A stretch of 64,000 nt of DNA from Coenobita brevimanus (GCA_032717465.1 CM064653.1:38748555-38812554); one strand, 5' to 3'; numbered from the stretch's first letter, positions 52,200 through 63,284 are shown. The notes: a model not told the origin generated them from the letters alone. Translations and numbers: made by a program.

Positions 52200-53480
52200 A
52201 ACCCTAATCCTAATCAAACAAGTAGATAAGGGGGATTAGATGGTGTGTAATTGTGGGATTAATAAAGTATTGGATATTATGTTATTGGATAGGTGTGCAT
52301 TACGTAACTTGGGGTATTTACATCCCTGTCAGACGATTGGATAAAGGGACTGGATGGTGTGTAATTGTGGAGTTATTAAAGGATTGGATATTGTTACTGA
52401 CTGAGCATTAAACATCTGTGGGGGTATTCAAATCTTTAACAGGTTGCAAGATGAAGGGATTGGATCTCTCTGTAGTTACGGTATTAAAGGACTGGATATT
52501 TCGTAACTGTGAGCTTATCCAAATCCTAATCAGACCGCTGGATAAAAGATTTGGATTGTATGTAACTGTGGGATTATTAAAGCGTTGGATATTGTATGAG
52601 ATTATTAAAGGATTGGATACTGTATGAGATTATTAAAGGATTGGATATTGTATGAGATTATTAAAGGATTGGATATTGTGTAGCTAGCTAATTGGTGCTA
52701 TCAAAGTACAGGATATTAATAATTACGCAGTTACTGAAGGATTTGTTAGTGTAATTACCGGTATGTGGATAGTAGGGAAGAATTGGATGTATTTAGGTGT
52801 AGGGTAACTAAAGGACTGGATAATGTGTAACAGGTGGATAATTACACACTACGTAATTTAAGGGACAATCAAATCCTAATCAGGCTACTGGATAAATGAT
52901 TCGATACTATGTAATTACAGGACTGAACTATAGAGGATTAGATCTTACGGAACTCTGGATATAGTACTGGATCTTGCTATGGGGTTGCTGGAAAAAGAAC
53001 TGGATTGTATTTAAGTGAGGAGTGATACGAGTATTGGATCTTTTATACCTGTGATGTTGAAGAAATAACTGGCTTGCATATGTGTAGGATTAACTGATAT
53101 AGTACCGGATCTTAGGTAATAATGGGATTGCCGGATAAAGCATTAGATCTTGTTATTGTGGGATTTCTTTATGACTGAACTTGTAAACGTTAGAGTATTT
53201 GATAAAGAATTAAATAAATCTTACGTAATAATAGGGTTACTGAATACAGAATATGACCCATTGTAGGGCCGTTGGATTATGTAGCTGTTAAAAAGAACAC
53301 TGAATATTATTGTGGTGGAACCGTGAATATTGGATAAAGAACTGGATTTTATGTCAATGTAAGATAAGGGATCAGTGGTGGTCTTCCTGGATAAGGGATT
53401 AGATATCATATAAGTGTGGGTCGATCCAATCTCACACCAGGTGGTTGGCCAGCGTATGGGATTGGATCTAATGTAATCGT
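52200..53480 (+). repeat. Degenerate AAAGGATTGGATATTG array
   Basis: For about 1.3 kb, variants of GGATTGGATATTGTGTAATT, TGTGGGATTATTAAAGGA and CTAATCAGACSRCTGGATAA recur every 20-60 bp. Near 52571-52680 the unit GATTATTAAAGGATTGGATA with TTGTATGA (28 bp) occurs four times almost perfectly. There is no open frame of note. Confidence 0.82.
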
Positions 53481-53689
53481 ATCAGTGTTGGCTGTTACCT
53501 TAGGAGGATATATGTAGTCCAGGTGATTACATACGTACCTGAGCTAGATTGGGTGACTAGTCATTTCTAGGCCTAAACCCGCTTATCTTCGTTTAACCTA
53601 TTCAGCCCGAGAACTAGTATGCAATTTACTTAACCCCTTCATTATTAGGTTTTTTTTTTTACACTCAATAAAACTCTCAAGGTAAAAAT

Positions 53690-53855
53690 ATAACACAGTA
53701 CTACTACTGCTACTACTACCACGAATAATAATAATAATAATAATAATAATCATCATCATCATCATCATAAAAATAATTAAATATGGTAATAATAAAATAT
53801 GGTAATAAAAAATAACAATAATAATAATAATAACAAGGTGGTGGTGGTGGTGGTG

Positions 53856-53891
<36 letters not shown>

Positions 53892-53905
53892 GTAATAATA
53901 ATAAT
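53690..53905. repeat. Mixed trinucleotide array
   Basis: (ACT)n, (AAT)n, (ATC)n, then (GGT)n at 53838-53865 and (AGT)n/(AAT)n to 53904. Several trinucleotide classes follow each other. Confidence 0.9.
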
Positions 53906-53934
53906 ATGATAATGATGTTCTGGGGTGAATGGTT

Positions 53935-54120
53935 TGAGAATTTAAATACTGCAGTTACAACAAATTAAATCCCGCTGTTACATCAGGTTTAAATCCCAGT
54001 GACATCAGATTTAAAGCGCTCAAGAGTAACTACATTACTTTTGAACCCACTGTTACATTCGTTTCAGGAGCAACTTAAAGTGGTTGGTAACATTTGCCTG
54101 CCTTTAAGTCCATATGGATA
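53935..54120 (+). repeat. Decayed TTAAATCCCNNTGTTACATC repeat
   Basis: ATTAAATCCCGCTGTTACAT, TTTAAATCCCAGTGACATC and TTGAACCCACTGTTACATTC lie about 30-60 bp apart. Confidence 0.5.
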
Positions 54121-54207
54121 TTCATTTAACGTTTATATATTATGTAAAATGGCGACAATTAAATCCATTTTTTAGGATTTTAATAACTTACATCGAGTAC
54201 GGTGGTC

Positions 54208-54395
54208 GGATATTAACCCTTTCAATCCGATGGCATATTTTCTCCCCAACTATTTTCTAAAAATTAACAAAGTTTTATTAGTGAAGGGGTCAATGAAGGC
54301 TATTTCTATTTCCAGTTCGATAATCTCTAGCTGACTACAATCGTCTGGAGGTAGTAAGAATATTACAATTTGGGTCACCTTACTGAATGGGTCGA
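54208..54395. repeat. PAL-A copy, near full length
   Basis: ATTAACCCTTTCAATCCGAT at the left and TTACTGAATGGGTCGA at the right form inverted ends of about 185 bp separation. Inside are GAAGGGGTCAATGAAGGCTA and CTGACTACAATCGTCTGGAG (about 54333). The left boundary is TTAA followed by CCC. Confidence 0.78.
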
Positions 54396-54459
54396 GACAA
54401 TACGATACTGTAAGCGCTATATTCGTCTTAAGAATACACAGGGGAATTGCCTTTACTTA

Positions 54460-54770
54460 GCAGTAAGCTTTACAGAGTTGTATTAATTTGATGACCATAT
54501 TCACTTACGCTTTACGACCCTAATGTTATATACTGCACAGGTAAAGTTCAATGTATTCACCTTACATAAGCTTTACGATCACATAAAGCCTTACGATCAA
54601 ACTACATTCGTTACAGGATCACATTAAAACTTCACCACCTAAGCTGCTACGTTCATTCTACGATGTTACGCTACGCTTGAAGATACTATACTGCGATTTA
54701 AGATCACAGAGTTATGTGTGTCTTCTTACACAACCTTTATGCGTCTTTAAGTTACATTAGCTTTAAGCCC
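54460..54770. repeat. Decayed CTTTACGATCACA repeat
   Basis: CTTTACGACC, GCTTTACGATCACATAAAGC, CCTTACGATC and GTTACAGGATCACATTAAA recur every 20-40 bp. Confidence 0.5.
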
Positions 54771-55120
54771 ATATCTAACTGTGTAGTGATGACATTATTT
54801 AACAATCTGCCAAAACACATTACCCTCCTTATTGCTAAAACTGGGTGCGCCATGGTGTGAGATAGGCACTAATCTAGTACGGTCAAAATAAAAATACAGA
54901 CGATATTAGCCTGCACTCCACTCTATACAACAATTAAGTCGGGCAGCAACTAGTAGAAGGGTCATTTTTCTTTTTTTCTTTTTTTTCAGTCATTTAATTC
55001 AGTACTGATGTCAAAAATGGGAGGGGGAGAGGGTTTCTTCGCGACTTCAGGTTTAATAATTTGTTCGTAAGCCTTTGGACTGCTGCGTGCCCGATAAATT
55101 ATTCACAAATGCGTACGGAA

Positions 55121-55122
<2 letters not shown>

Positions 55123-55199
<77 letters not shown>
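55123..55199. repeat. (GT)n microsatellite
   Basis: Perfect GT array of about 77 bp. Confidence 0.99.
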
Positions 55200-55200
<1 letters not shown>

Positions 55201-55279
55201 ATAACCAGGTCTGAATTTCCCCTACACAAAACACCCACACACACAAAAGTCAAGCACGAAACAGCAAATAAAAGGCAGA

Positions 55280-55640
55280 CATTTTTTCGGGCGTTTTTCA
55301 TGGCTGTTAAAAAGGCCACCTCGACCTCAGCTCCCAGCCTTTTCCAGGACATCTCTCTCTACACCGATAAATACTGGGAACACCAAAAAAAAAAAAAAAA
55401 GGAAAAAGACACAACTCTCCGAAACAGAATCCCAATATATTTTCCTGGCATTTTCGTGGTAGTCAAAAGGCCATAAACTCTGCATCTTCATTTCCCAAGG
55501 CATTTCTCGTATTATCCCACTATTTCCTTCCCTAACCTTGAACACAACGCGAAACAAATACTCCTAATTTCTTATCTTGACATTTTCGTTGCTGTTAAAA
55601 TGCCAACTCGATTTCAACTACCACTTTCTAGGTCTTTTTT
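55280..55640 (+). repeat. Three diverged copies of a roughly 145-bp unit
   Basis: CGTTTTTCATGGCTGTTAAA (55291), CATTTTCGTGGTAGTCAAAA (about 55449) and CATTTTCGTTGCTGTTAAAA (55581), each followed by GGCC or TGCC and a CTCGAYYTC-like block. They lie 157 and 131 bp apart. Homopolymer A or T runs follow copies 1 and 3. Confidence 0.55.
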
Positions 55641-56420
55641 TTTTTTTTTTAATTACTTCATTACATTCTTCACCTACCTTGCACATCATGAGAACTGGTA
55701 AGGACAGCAAGGGGAACTGTTATTCTCTCCACCTCTTCTTCTCTCTTCTTCTTCCTCTTCCTCTTTGTGTTGGCTGTTAGCGTGTACTCCCCTCCTCCCT
55801 CCCTTCTTCCTTCCCTCTCCACCTCCTCCTCGCTCTTCTTTTTATTTCTCTCTGATTTCCCAGCCTTTCACTCCTGTACATCCACCAACACCAGTCTATG
55901 TGGGGTATAATTTCCAAAGGTGCACTAGGCTAGGTTTCGCTCATGTCGACTGGTTGATGAAAAATAAGCAACTTCTAAAATCACGCCACTCTGAAAAATC
56001 ATATAAAATTCCCTCTATTTTTTTTCTTTCAATTATCTTTTATTACAGCCATCCGGCGGTTTTAAGGGACTGGGGAACACGGTAGCCACATCCTCCACGC
56101 ACCGAAAAGCCTCCCCCTTCTTCTTCAACCCCCCGCCATCACAGAGGAGGGGCCACAGAGCACCCTTTTTATCAAGCCAGGATATCTCTAGAAAAGGTGT
56201 AATATTATGCTAGCCCTATTGTCGGCCCTTAATCCAGCAGAAGGGGTAGCGCGGGTAGGTACAGAATCCAGGGCCGTGGTTACAAGGGCTGGGGCTTCCT
56301 GTAGCGTTTAAGGGCGGGTTTTTGAGCGGGGATTGGCCTGGATTTAGAGGAGCGGAGACAGCGCGCACATCTCCCCCTCTTGACGCCTAGTGGGACACTG
56401 AGCCGAGAGTAAGCGGTCCG
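55641..56420. other. Unassigned, GC-richer patch
   Basis: 56090-56420 is richer in G and C than its surroundings and free of simple repeats (words such as GGGTAGCGCGGGTAGG). It could be promoter- or exon-like, but no frame, splice signal or TATA context supports a call. Confidence 0.35.
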
Positions 56421-56800
56421 TGCTTTTAAGACCTTCCCACCACCCTCTCTCTCTTCCTCTCTCCTCCTGCCGGCTAGCCCACCATCACCCTAATTTCCCT
56501 CTCCCTTCTCTCACCTTTTATCATCTTATCTTTCTCCCAGTCTTTCCTCCCACACACCTCTCAATCACACAAGTTAAACCCCAAACTCAAAGACATAGGA
56601 AGTAACCCACATACTGGAGGAGGGTGGGAGGAAGAGTAGTGGAGAGGAGGGAGGGTGAGACGGAGGGAGGGGGGTTCAGAGAGTGAGTGAGAGAGAGAGA
56701 GACAGAGGGAAGGGGGGGTTGGCGACTGCGCAAACCAACCCCCCCAACCTTCTCCCCTCCCCTTCCCCACCTCCTCCCTAATACACATCGCTTTCGCCCC
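56420..56800. other. Pyrimidine then purine then pyrimidine block
   Basis: C/T-rich 56420-56580, A/G-rich 56600-56720, then C-rich to 56800. No gene. Confidence 0.6.
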
Positions 56801-56869
56801 TTTTTCACTTCATTGTCCCAAACGCTGTTAGGCCAGGCTTCCATACGAGATCTAATACTGAGGAGGAGC

Positions 56870-57440
56870 GTGGAAGTAGAAAGAAAAGCAGCTGGTGTAG
56901 GGGAGATAGGAGCCGAAACAGAAGTAGTAGTGGCTAAAGTAGAGGGCAAAGCGGAGGGTACAATATTCTATATAAAAAAAAAAAATAAAAAAAAAGGAGA
57001 TACACAGACAAAAGTAACAGCAGTTGGATAAACGTTGTGAACTGCAGACAAAATGCAGCAAAAGTAAGGGAAAAGTAGCTGAAGTAATGGTACAAGTAGC
57101 GGCAAGCTGAGGCTAAAGTAGTGAAAAATGAATGTTTAAGCAACGGAAATAGGAGTAAAAGTAGCGTAGGTACCGACAGGGGAATGTCCGGAAGAATGGT
57201 CAAAGAAGTGTAAGGGGGAACAAAAGGAGCAGAAGTGGGGCTGAAGTAACGGTACCGGTAGTGGGTGGGAAATTAGCTAAAGCGGAAACAGGGACAATAG
57301 CAATACCGGCAGGACTGAAGAAGGAGGCACCGGAAATAGGGAAACAGGTAGCGGAAGCAGAGAACAAACCAGAGGAAGCAGGGGCAATACCAGGCAGTAG
57401 CGACAGCAGGAACGAAGTAGTACTGTATATGTACGGGCTA
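56870..57440 (+). repeat. Degenerate AAAAGTAGCGGAAGTA repeat
   Basis: GTAGCGGAAGCAG, AAAGTAGCGTAGG, AAGTAACGGTACC and GCTAAAGTAGTG-like words recur about every 12-25 bp. The 70-codon Ala/Glu-rich frame at 57261-57473 is a reading of this repeat. Confidence 0.65.
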
Positions 57441-57481
57441 AGCAGGGCAAGCCTTCAGGGATGTGCAATATAACTACCTTC

Positions 57482-57640
57482 ACGGTGGTTCACTGGCTAC
57501 CACGTTCACCTCCCGAACTGCGGCGCCCTGAGGCTGGGTTTGAATCCTGCCGTGGTGGACAATTCAGGTGCAGGCTGCAGTATGTCCTTTCATATACTAC
57601 CATTTGTTGAAAGAGACAAAAACAGATTCGGACACATTTT
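57482..57640 (+). mobile_element. tRNA-headed SINE-like element, SINE-2 copy 2
   Basis: A-box-like TGGTTCACTGGC (57486) and B-box-like GGGTTTGAATCC (57537-57548) followed by GTGGTGGACAATTC and a GTATGTCCTTTCATA block. Same layout as 49308-49500. The 3' end is not clear. Confidence 0.6.
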
Positions 57641-57774
57641 ACATAAACACTGCTATAACACCACTTTCGAGTTTCATACGCATTTTGTTCGCTGTAGACA
57701 TAGCTTGTTACTTCATACTTAGCGTGAGAAAATGTTAATTCCAGCTATAACTCCAGGATTCTCGAGAGACTTTA

Positions 57775-57962
57775 CAGATTTCGCAACACCTCTTCCTTGG
57801 TGATTCATTGTACACTTAACACCCTGATATCCTCTTATTTCTTACTGACGTAAATTATGTCCATAATAAAACGATACAAATAAAATACAAAAAAATGTGA
57901 CGGTCTAATAAGCAAAATTAATCGCTATGGAAGAGATTCTACGAAGCCTGCTATGCCAAGTA
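57775..57962. repeat. FB-B copy 6
   Basis: Left arm CGCAACACCTCTTCCTTGGT with GATTCATTGTAC. Right arm GCAAAATTAATCGCTATGGA with AGAGATTCTACGAAGCC. Confidence 0.65.
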
Positions 57963-58504
57963 GAATACGACTCTCCCTCCGAGGTCTGATTCTGCAATGG
58001 ACCTCACTCAGAATGACAAAGAATACGAACTAGAACAGTCAAGCTGTTTGCTGCCGAACCCTGGGAGAATGGGCTAACCCAAACCTTCATAACCAAAAAG
58101 ACGACACATAAAGAGTTAAATCAAAAGAAAAAACACTGCGGTAAAGTCTACCCGCGTTTCACTGGCCAGCAGAAAAGGATAAAAACAAAATCCAAAAGGA
58201 CTCAAAACGAGGGAGCCTCAGGGGATCATCTAAGAAGGTCCCATGAAGGCCCTGCAATTATCCTGTTGGCTCTAACGGGTGCTGCAAAAGGCTCATTTCA
58301 AATTTCCTCAGTATGTAACTCTATGATGCTGGCATTTCTTGACAAGCCTCTGGGAGGGTCCGGCAATAAAAATGTACTAATGAGGAAGAACGTGGCAGGT
58401 ACTGCATGTAAGAACTTAAATATCTGCTGATGTTAAACAGAGGCAAATCAGGTGTATGGAAACTGCGAATGAACTGGACTTGAAATTAGGGGTCAGTTTC
58501 GTCG
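57963..58504. other. Unassigned sequence
   Basis: Free of simple repeats. CTCTCCCTCCGAGG and CGCAATGG-like words (57970-58010) resemble 50458-50490 (CTCTCCCTCTGAGAAG, CACGCAATGGTGG), hinting at an old dispersed repeat split by the FB-B insertion. No gene recognised. Confidence 0.4.
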
Positions 58505-58625
58505 CCTTTGGAAGCTTTCTAGTACCTCTCCCTTAGCTATTTACTTTGCCCACAACACTTCAGCAACCTCTTGTACGCTATTTATATCGCTTTAATACCA
58601 ACATAACTCCTATAAATGTTTACCG
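58505..58625 (+). repeat. FB-B copy 7, left half
   Basis: TTGGAAGCTTTCTAGTACCT with CTCCCTTAGCTATTTACTTT and CTCTTGTACGCTATTTAT match the left half of other copies. Confidence 0.6.
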
Positions 58626-58774
58626 GTGTCCGTTTATAATTCAATTCTTTTTTGGTTCCGTTAGCAGCAGATGTCCCCAGGGTTATGCTATTAAGTCCCG
58701 ATACTTAAGGCGAAGGTGAGCAGCCTCGGTCCCCCTTAAGTGGCATTATGTAATCAATAACCCCAAACCTCCCC

Positions 58775-58842
58775 TCGGGTATAAACCATTACGGGCCTCA
58801 TCCGGTAGCAATGCCATAACCTACTAGACCACCAGACAAACA
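58775..58842 (-). mobile_element. Decayed tRNA-like head on the minus strand
   Basis: Read on the minus strand: CTGGTGGTCTAGTAGGTTAT (A-box-like), then about 30 bases later ATGGTTTATACCCG (weak B box). Probably an old SINE head or pseudo-tRNA. Confidence 0.35.
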
Positions 58843-59126
58843 ATTATACATATCAGCCTTACAAAGAAAGAAACTATATTCAGTTCATCTTAACTAGACG
58901 TAAAATTTGCATCTCTCCATCTTGCTTGCCTAGCCGTTAAAGAAATTAACACTAAAATATCGTGCTTGTCACAAAGAGGTATTACAGAAACGTTGCCGAG
59001 TCACCAAACTGTGGGAAATCAAGTCGCAAAAGGACGAAAATCACCGCCAAGTTGAAGTGAGTGAGCTGACGAAATGCTAGAAATCATCCTAAGTTGGCAA
59101 TAATATGTTCTCTATTTCCCTCAAAA

Positions 59127-59320
59127 TAACCAGGTGGAGATGTTCGTCCATTTGCAGCTTCTTTCCCGCAGCTCAATGGCAGAATATGACAATACTACGA
59201 CTCTACGTCCAATCCACAGCACTTCATCATGACTAGCACCATATTCTAGGGTAAATCACTTGTTCAGCACATAAGGTTGCGAGATGGCAGTTTTACGCCT
59301 AGTTAAAGTCAACCAATTAC
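59127..59320 (+). repeat. TR-C dispersed repeat, copy 3
   Basis: CAGGTGGAGATGTTCGTCC start, TACTACGACTCTACG, CACTTCATCATGACTAGCAC, GAGATGGCAGTTTTACGCCT and AGTTAAAGTCAACC tail. Single internal unit, as in copy 1. Confidence 0.7.
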
Positions 59321-59689
59321 AGAAATACCAGCAGCCTTTAAAACAACAGGGAATACACTGAGACATAACAACAGTGGTACATTTTCCATTTTAGTTTCCC
59401 CAAACGGGATTGAGGCGTCTGGCAATAGATAGATAGATAGAGATAGTTTCAACTACCCTACCCATCTCGCTCTAAACCCTTTCTTACAATCCCCAGCTTA
59501 TTACACAGCTTCATCCTTCCCTCCAAACCTTGTCCCTAATCCTTTCCCAGCGTAGTCCCCATATGACCCCACTACCAAGCACCTCTAAACTCACTCCCCA
59601 CTACAATCTGAAAGGATCCTACTTCTGTCACAAGTAAGGAGCACAATGAGGTGAGAGGCGTTGCATAAGTGAGCGAATAAACCACTCCA

Positions 59690-59930
59690 CTCCACTCCAC
59701 ACATTCCCCACCCACCCCACTCACTCCCCACCCCACCCTACTCCCCCACTCATTTCCCACCCCATCCTACTCCCCCACTCATTTCCCACCCTACCCCACT
59801 CTCTCACTCACTCCCCATCCCATTCTACTCCCCTACTCACTCCCCACCTCACCCTACTCCTCCAATCACTCCCCACCTCACCCTACTCCCCCAATCACTC
59901 CCCACACCATCCTACACCCCAGTGCAACAC
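59690..59930 (+). repeat. CCACTCACTCCCCACC minisatellite
   Basis: Units of about 30-35 bp: CCCACCCTACTCCCCCACTC, ATTTCCCACC and TCACTCCCCACCTCACCCTA. Confidence 0.8.
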
Positions 59931-60164
59931 CAACCTCAATCCACTACGCCTTTCCTACAGCACAGAACTCAACAATCCCATCGACCGACTCCCCTAATCC
60001 CAAAAACAAACGTTACTCCCCACCTCACTCCCCCACACCTACCCATCCCACTCTCCCAACTCCTCCAATACGCAATCCCACCTCCTTCCCGGATCCACTC
60101 CAATACCACAAATTTCCCACCCTTTCAGCCTACTCTCAATCCCTTCCATCCACCTTCCCTTTCA

Positions 60165-60400
60165 CTCCTCATCCCACACCACTCCATATTCTCACTTCCA
60201 ATCTCCCCACTCTCCATCCCACACCACTCCCAATTCTCACTTTCAATCTCCCCACTCTCCATCCCACACCACTCCCTATTCTCACTTTCAATCTCCCCAC
60301 ACTCCATCCCACACAACTCTCTATTTTGACCTCCAATCCTCCCACTTTTCATCCCACAACACTCCCCCATTCTCTCACTTCCAATCTCCCCAGTCCCCAT
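60165..60400 (+). repeat. 45-bp minisatellite
   Basis: Units containing CAATCTCCCCACTCTCCATC and CCACACCACTCC, with spacing of exactly 45 bp across 60201, 60246 and 60291, and further decayed units on either side. Confidence 0.88.
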
Positions 60401-60450
60401 CCTTCTATCCCAATCCACTTCTGTATTAAAAGACTGACTTACTGTGTATC

Positions 60451-60650
60451 TTTTAACCCGTTCACGCGAATGGCTTACACTACAGTTCTCCTTTTACCTT
60501 CAAGTATAATAGGCGTAGGTGAGACTTTAAGAACTGAATGAGGTTAAATGCCGCCTTCATTAACTCCTGTGGTGAATAAAATCGTCTGAGATTAGCTGGA
60601 ATAAGATGAAAAAGACGTCCTCGGATTAATGGGGCTTAATGGTGAACACA
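60451..60650. repeat. PAL-A copy, near full length
   Basis: Left end TTTTAACCCGTTCACGCGAA, inner GTGGTGAATAAAATCGTCTG (about 60571), right end GACGTCCTCGGATTAATGGG followed by GCTTAA. The ends are inverted relative to each other and both are bounded by TTAA next to a CCC/GGG run. Confidence 0.8.
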
Positions 60651-60679
60651 ATGCAATCAGACAGGCGAGCACATAAACC

Positions 60680-61930
60680 ACCACTGCCCCTCTCATTCCC
60701 CTCCCCACTATTCCCTCTAGCCTCCTTCTCATCCCCCTCCCCAACATTCTCCCCACCCCCCTTTCACTCCCTTCTCCATTACACTCTCTCCATTCCCCCA
60801 GCCCCATTGCCCTCTCATTTCCTTTCCCACCCCACTGTCCATTCATTCCCCTACCCGCCACTCTCTATCCAATCTCACACCATACTCATTCCCTTCTCCA
60901 TCCCACCCTCCTTCACGATATATTACTCCCATTCTTAACCTCCCCTCCCCATCCCTAATCATCTTTTACTTTCAATTCCCCCTTCTCATCACCTCACAGT
61001 TCTCCTCACCACTCTCCATCTCTCAATCCCCCTCTCTCAAACACTTTCCTCCTCCTCCTCTATTCCTCTCCACATCACTACCTCACCTCGCTTCTCCCTT
61101 CCCCACACCCTCACCTCCAGTCTCTCTCCCAGCTTTGAATTCTCGCATCCAATCCTTTCCCATCCCTTCCTTACCTCACATCCACCCCACTCCCAACCTC
61201 TCCCCCACAGTCCTAATCCCCTCTCCCCTCCCCAACTCACCACTCTATCCACCCATTTTCCCCTCCTCCTCCTCCCCCAATCCTCCTCTCCTCTCACCCA
61301 CTCCCTCTCTCCTCTCCCCTCACCCACTCCCTCTCTCCTCTCCCCTCCCCCAGTCCCTCTCTCCTCTCCCCTCCCCAGTCCCTCTCTCCTCTCCCCTCCC
61401 CCACTCCCACTCCCCTCTCCCCTCCCCCACTCCCTCTCTCCTCTCATCTCCTCTCCCCTCATCCACTCCCTCTCTCCTCTCCCCTCCCCTTCCCCACTCC
61501 CTTTCTCCTCTCCCCTCCTTCTCTCCTCTCCCCCACTCCCCCTCTCCTCCTCTTCCCCACTCCCTCTCTCCTCTCCTTTCCCCCATTCCCCTTCCCCACT
61601 CTCCCTCTCCTCTCCCCTCCTCCACTCCCCCTCTCCTCTCCTCTTCTCCCTCCCACTCCCCCTCTCCTCTCCTCTTCTCCCTCCCACTCCCCCTCTCCTC
61701 CCCTCTCTCATTCCCCCTCTCCTCTCCTCTCCTCTTCTCCCTCCCACTACCCCTCCCCTCTCCTCTTTCCCCTCCCACTCCCCCTCTCCTCTCCTACCTC
61801 GCAATCCCCTTTCCTCTCCACTTCACTCCACTCTCCCTGTCTTCTCCCCACTTCCACTCCCCTGCTCTCCTTCTCACCCTCCCCTCCCCAACTCTCCCTC
61901 TCACCCTCCCCTCCCCCCTCTTCTATCTTT
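60680..61930. repeat. Polypyrimidine block with CCACTCCCTCTCTCCTCTCC minisatellite
   Basis: From about 61290 to 61790, units of about 25-30 bp built from CCCACTCCCTCTCTCCTCTC recur with many length variants. Flanks are less regular. Arg/Glu/Gly-rich minus-strand frames (up to 255 codons) are repeat readings. Confidence 0.85.
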
Positions 61931-62007
61931 TACCGAAGTGCACAATGAGGTGAGAGGTATTGTGTAGGCAGGCACATAAACCAAGGCTATTTTACTGCCG
62001 CTGCCTG

Positions 62008-62009
<2 letters not shown>

Positions 62010-62065
<56 letters not shown>

Positions 62066-62156
62066 AGAGAGAGAGAGTCTTGAATTACCACAAAACGAAC
62101 AATCACGAAAAAAAACACGATCATACCATCTGTATAATGACGAACTACACAGAAAC

Positions 62157-62208
<52 letters not shown>

Positions 62209-62230
62209 ACACACACACACACACACACAA
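62010..62230. repeat. Inverted pair of compound microsatellites
   Basis: (GT)n(GA)n at 62010-62077 and (CT)n(CA)n at 62158-62230 are inverted complements around an 80-bp spacer. A hairpin with imperfect arms of about 70 bp is possible. Confidence 0.93.
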
Positions 62231-62499
62231 GAACCCAAACCCTATCCCAAAATGAAAAAAGCCACATATGCAAATAAAGAACAGTAATAAATAAAAAATA
62301 AATGGGGAACATGGTAAATAATTCTGACATGTGCATAAATACAAATAAAAATATATAAGAAAATAAGTGAACAATAATAAACAAATACAATAATAATACT
62401 CAAACAAAAAACTGGTAATAAATATGAAAAGTAAAGAAACAGACAAATAAATCAATCCCTATGCAAATGAAAAAATCACACCTTCATTATGCACTTACC

Positions 62500-62735
62500 T
62501 TATGTGATGATGATGATGACGATGATGATGATGACGACTGAGCTGCTGTTCCTTCCGCTGATTGGGGTAACGCGTCATCACCTACGGAAATAATAATAAT
62601 AATAATAATAATAATAATTGATTATGATAATGATAAGGAAGATGATTATGATGATGAGTATAATATGGATGATGATAACAGCAACAACAACAACAATAAT
62701 AATAATAATAATAATAATAATAGTCCCGCAGCACA
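62500..62735. repeat. (GAT)n, (AAT)n and GATGATTAT arrays
   Basis: GATGATGACGATGATGATG at 62505-62540 and (AAT)n at 62587-62618 and about 62690-62721. No gene. Confidence 0.9.
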
Positions 62736-62765
62736 GATGCCTGGTGACCGGTATAGCAGTAAAGC

Positions 62766-62825
62766 CCCCGTGGAAGAGCGATGACCGTGCCTCACGCGTA
62801 ATGATTCGAATCCTTTACAGGGGAC
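62766..62825 (+). mobile_element. Short tRNA-like head
   Basis: CCCCCGTGGAAGAGCGATGA, then TGATTCGAATCC (62802-62813, a good B box), and TTTACAGGGGAC, whose GGGG can pair with the starting CCCC. About 60 bp, too short for a standard tRNA; a SINE head or chance match. Confidence 0.35.
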
Positions 62826-62977
62826 TGGAGTAATCAATCTAGCGTAAAAAGCTGTCTAGGGACATTGGCTGGTCTCCTACACACAAATTTTCTGAATAAC
62901 GACAGCCTACAGTACGTCCCAGAGGAGATAAAAAGCTAATAAAAACCATGGCAAACCTTAAACATCATCGTCTATTC

Positions 62978-62998
62978 ACACACACACACACACACACA
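62978..62998. repeat. (CA)n microsatellite
   Basis: Short CA run of about 21 bp. Confidence 0.9.
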
Positions 62999-63284
62999 AA
63001 ACCTTCAATACGGTGACGTCATTTAGCAGTTTACTCATTGCTACCTCCAAACGTTAAGATAGTAAGATTGAGATATAAATATGTCATGGGCCCAAAAAGG
63101 TTGGCCACTACAGGGATGCTCAATTAAGTTCGTATCTCCGTCACACTGTATCGAGATGGTGTTTAATTATCTCTGCGTCTGATGACAAAGGGTCGAACAT
63201 CAGCGAATCCAAGCGACTTATTGTTCGGATATAATTTGTGACGCCAGCTTCGGTGATTTTTCCATACGTACAGTCCGATATTAA

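Noticed and set aside
52318..52340. GTCAGACGATTGGATAAAGG as a PAL-A core
   Set aside because: Only the first 9-10 bases match, and the sequence fits the local GGATTGGATA repeat equally well.
56090..56420. GC-richer patch as a promoter or CpG island
   Set aside because: No adjacent gene, TATA or initiator context, or supported exon.
57261..57473. 70-codon Ala/Glu-rich plus-strand frame
   Set aside because: Lies in a degenerate AAGTAGCGGAAG repeat; composition explains the open frame.
59420..59446. GATAGATAGATAG run as a second LINE 3' tail
   Set aside because: No LINE 3' UTR sequence precedes it; a simple GATA repeat is enough.
61037..61804. 255-codon minus-strand Arg/Glu/Gly-rich frame resembling an RGG/RE-repeat protein
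   Set aside because: Produced by a pyrimidine minisatellite; other frames over the same DNA are also open.
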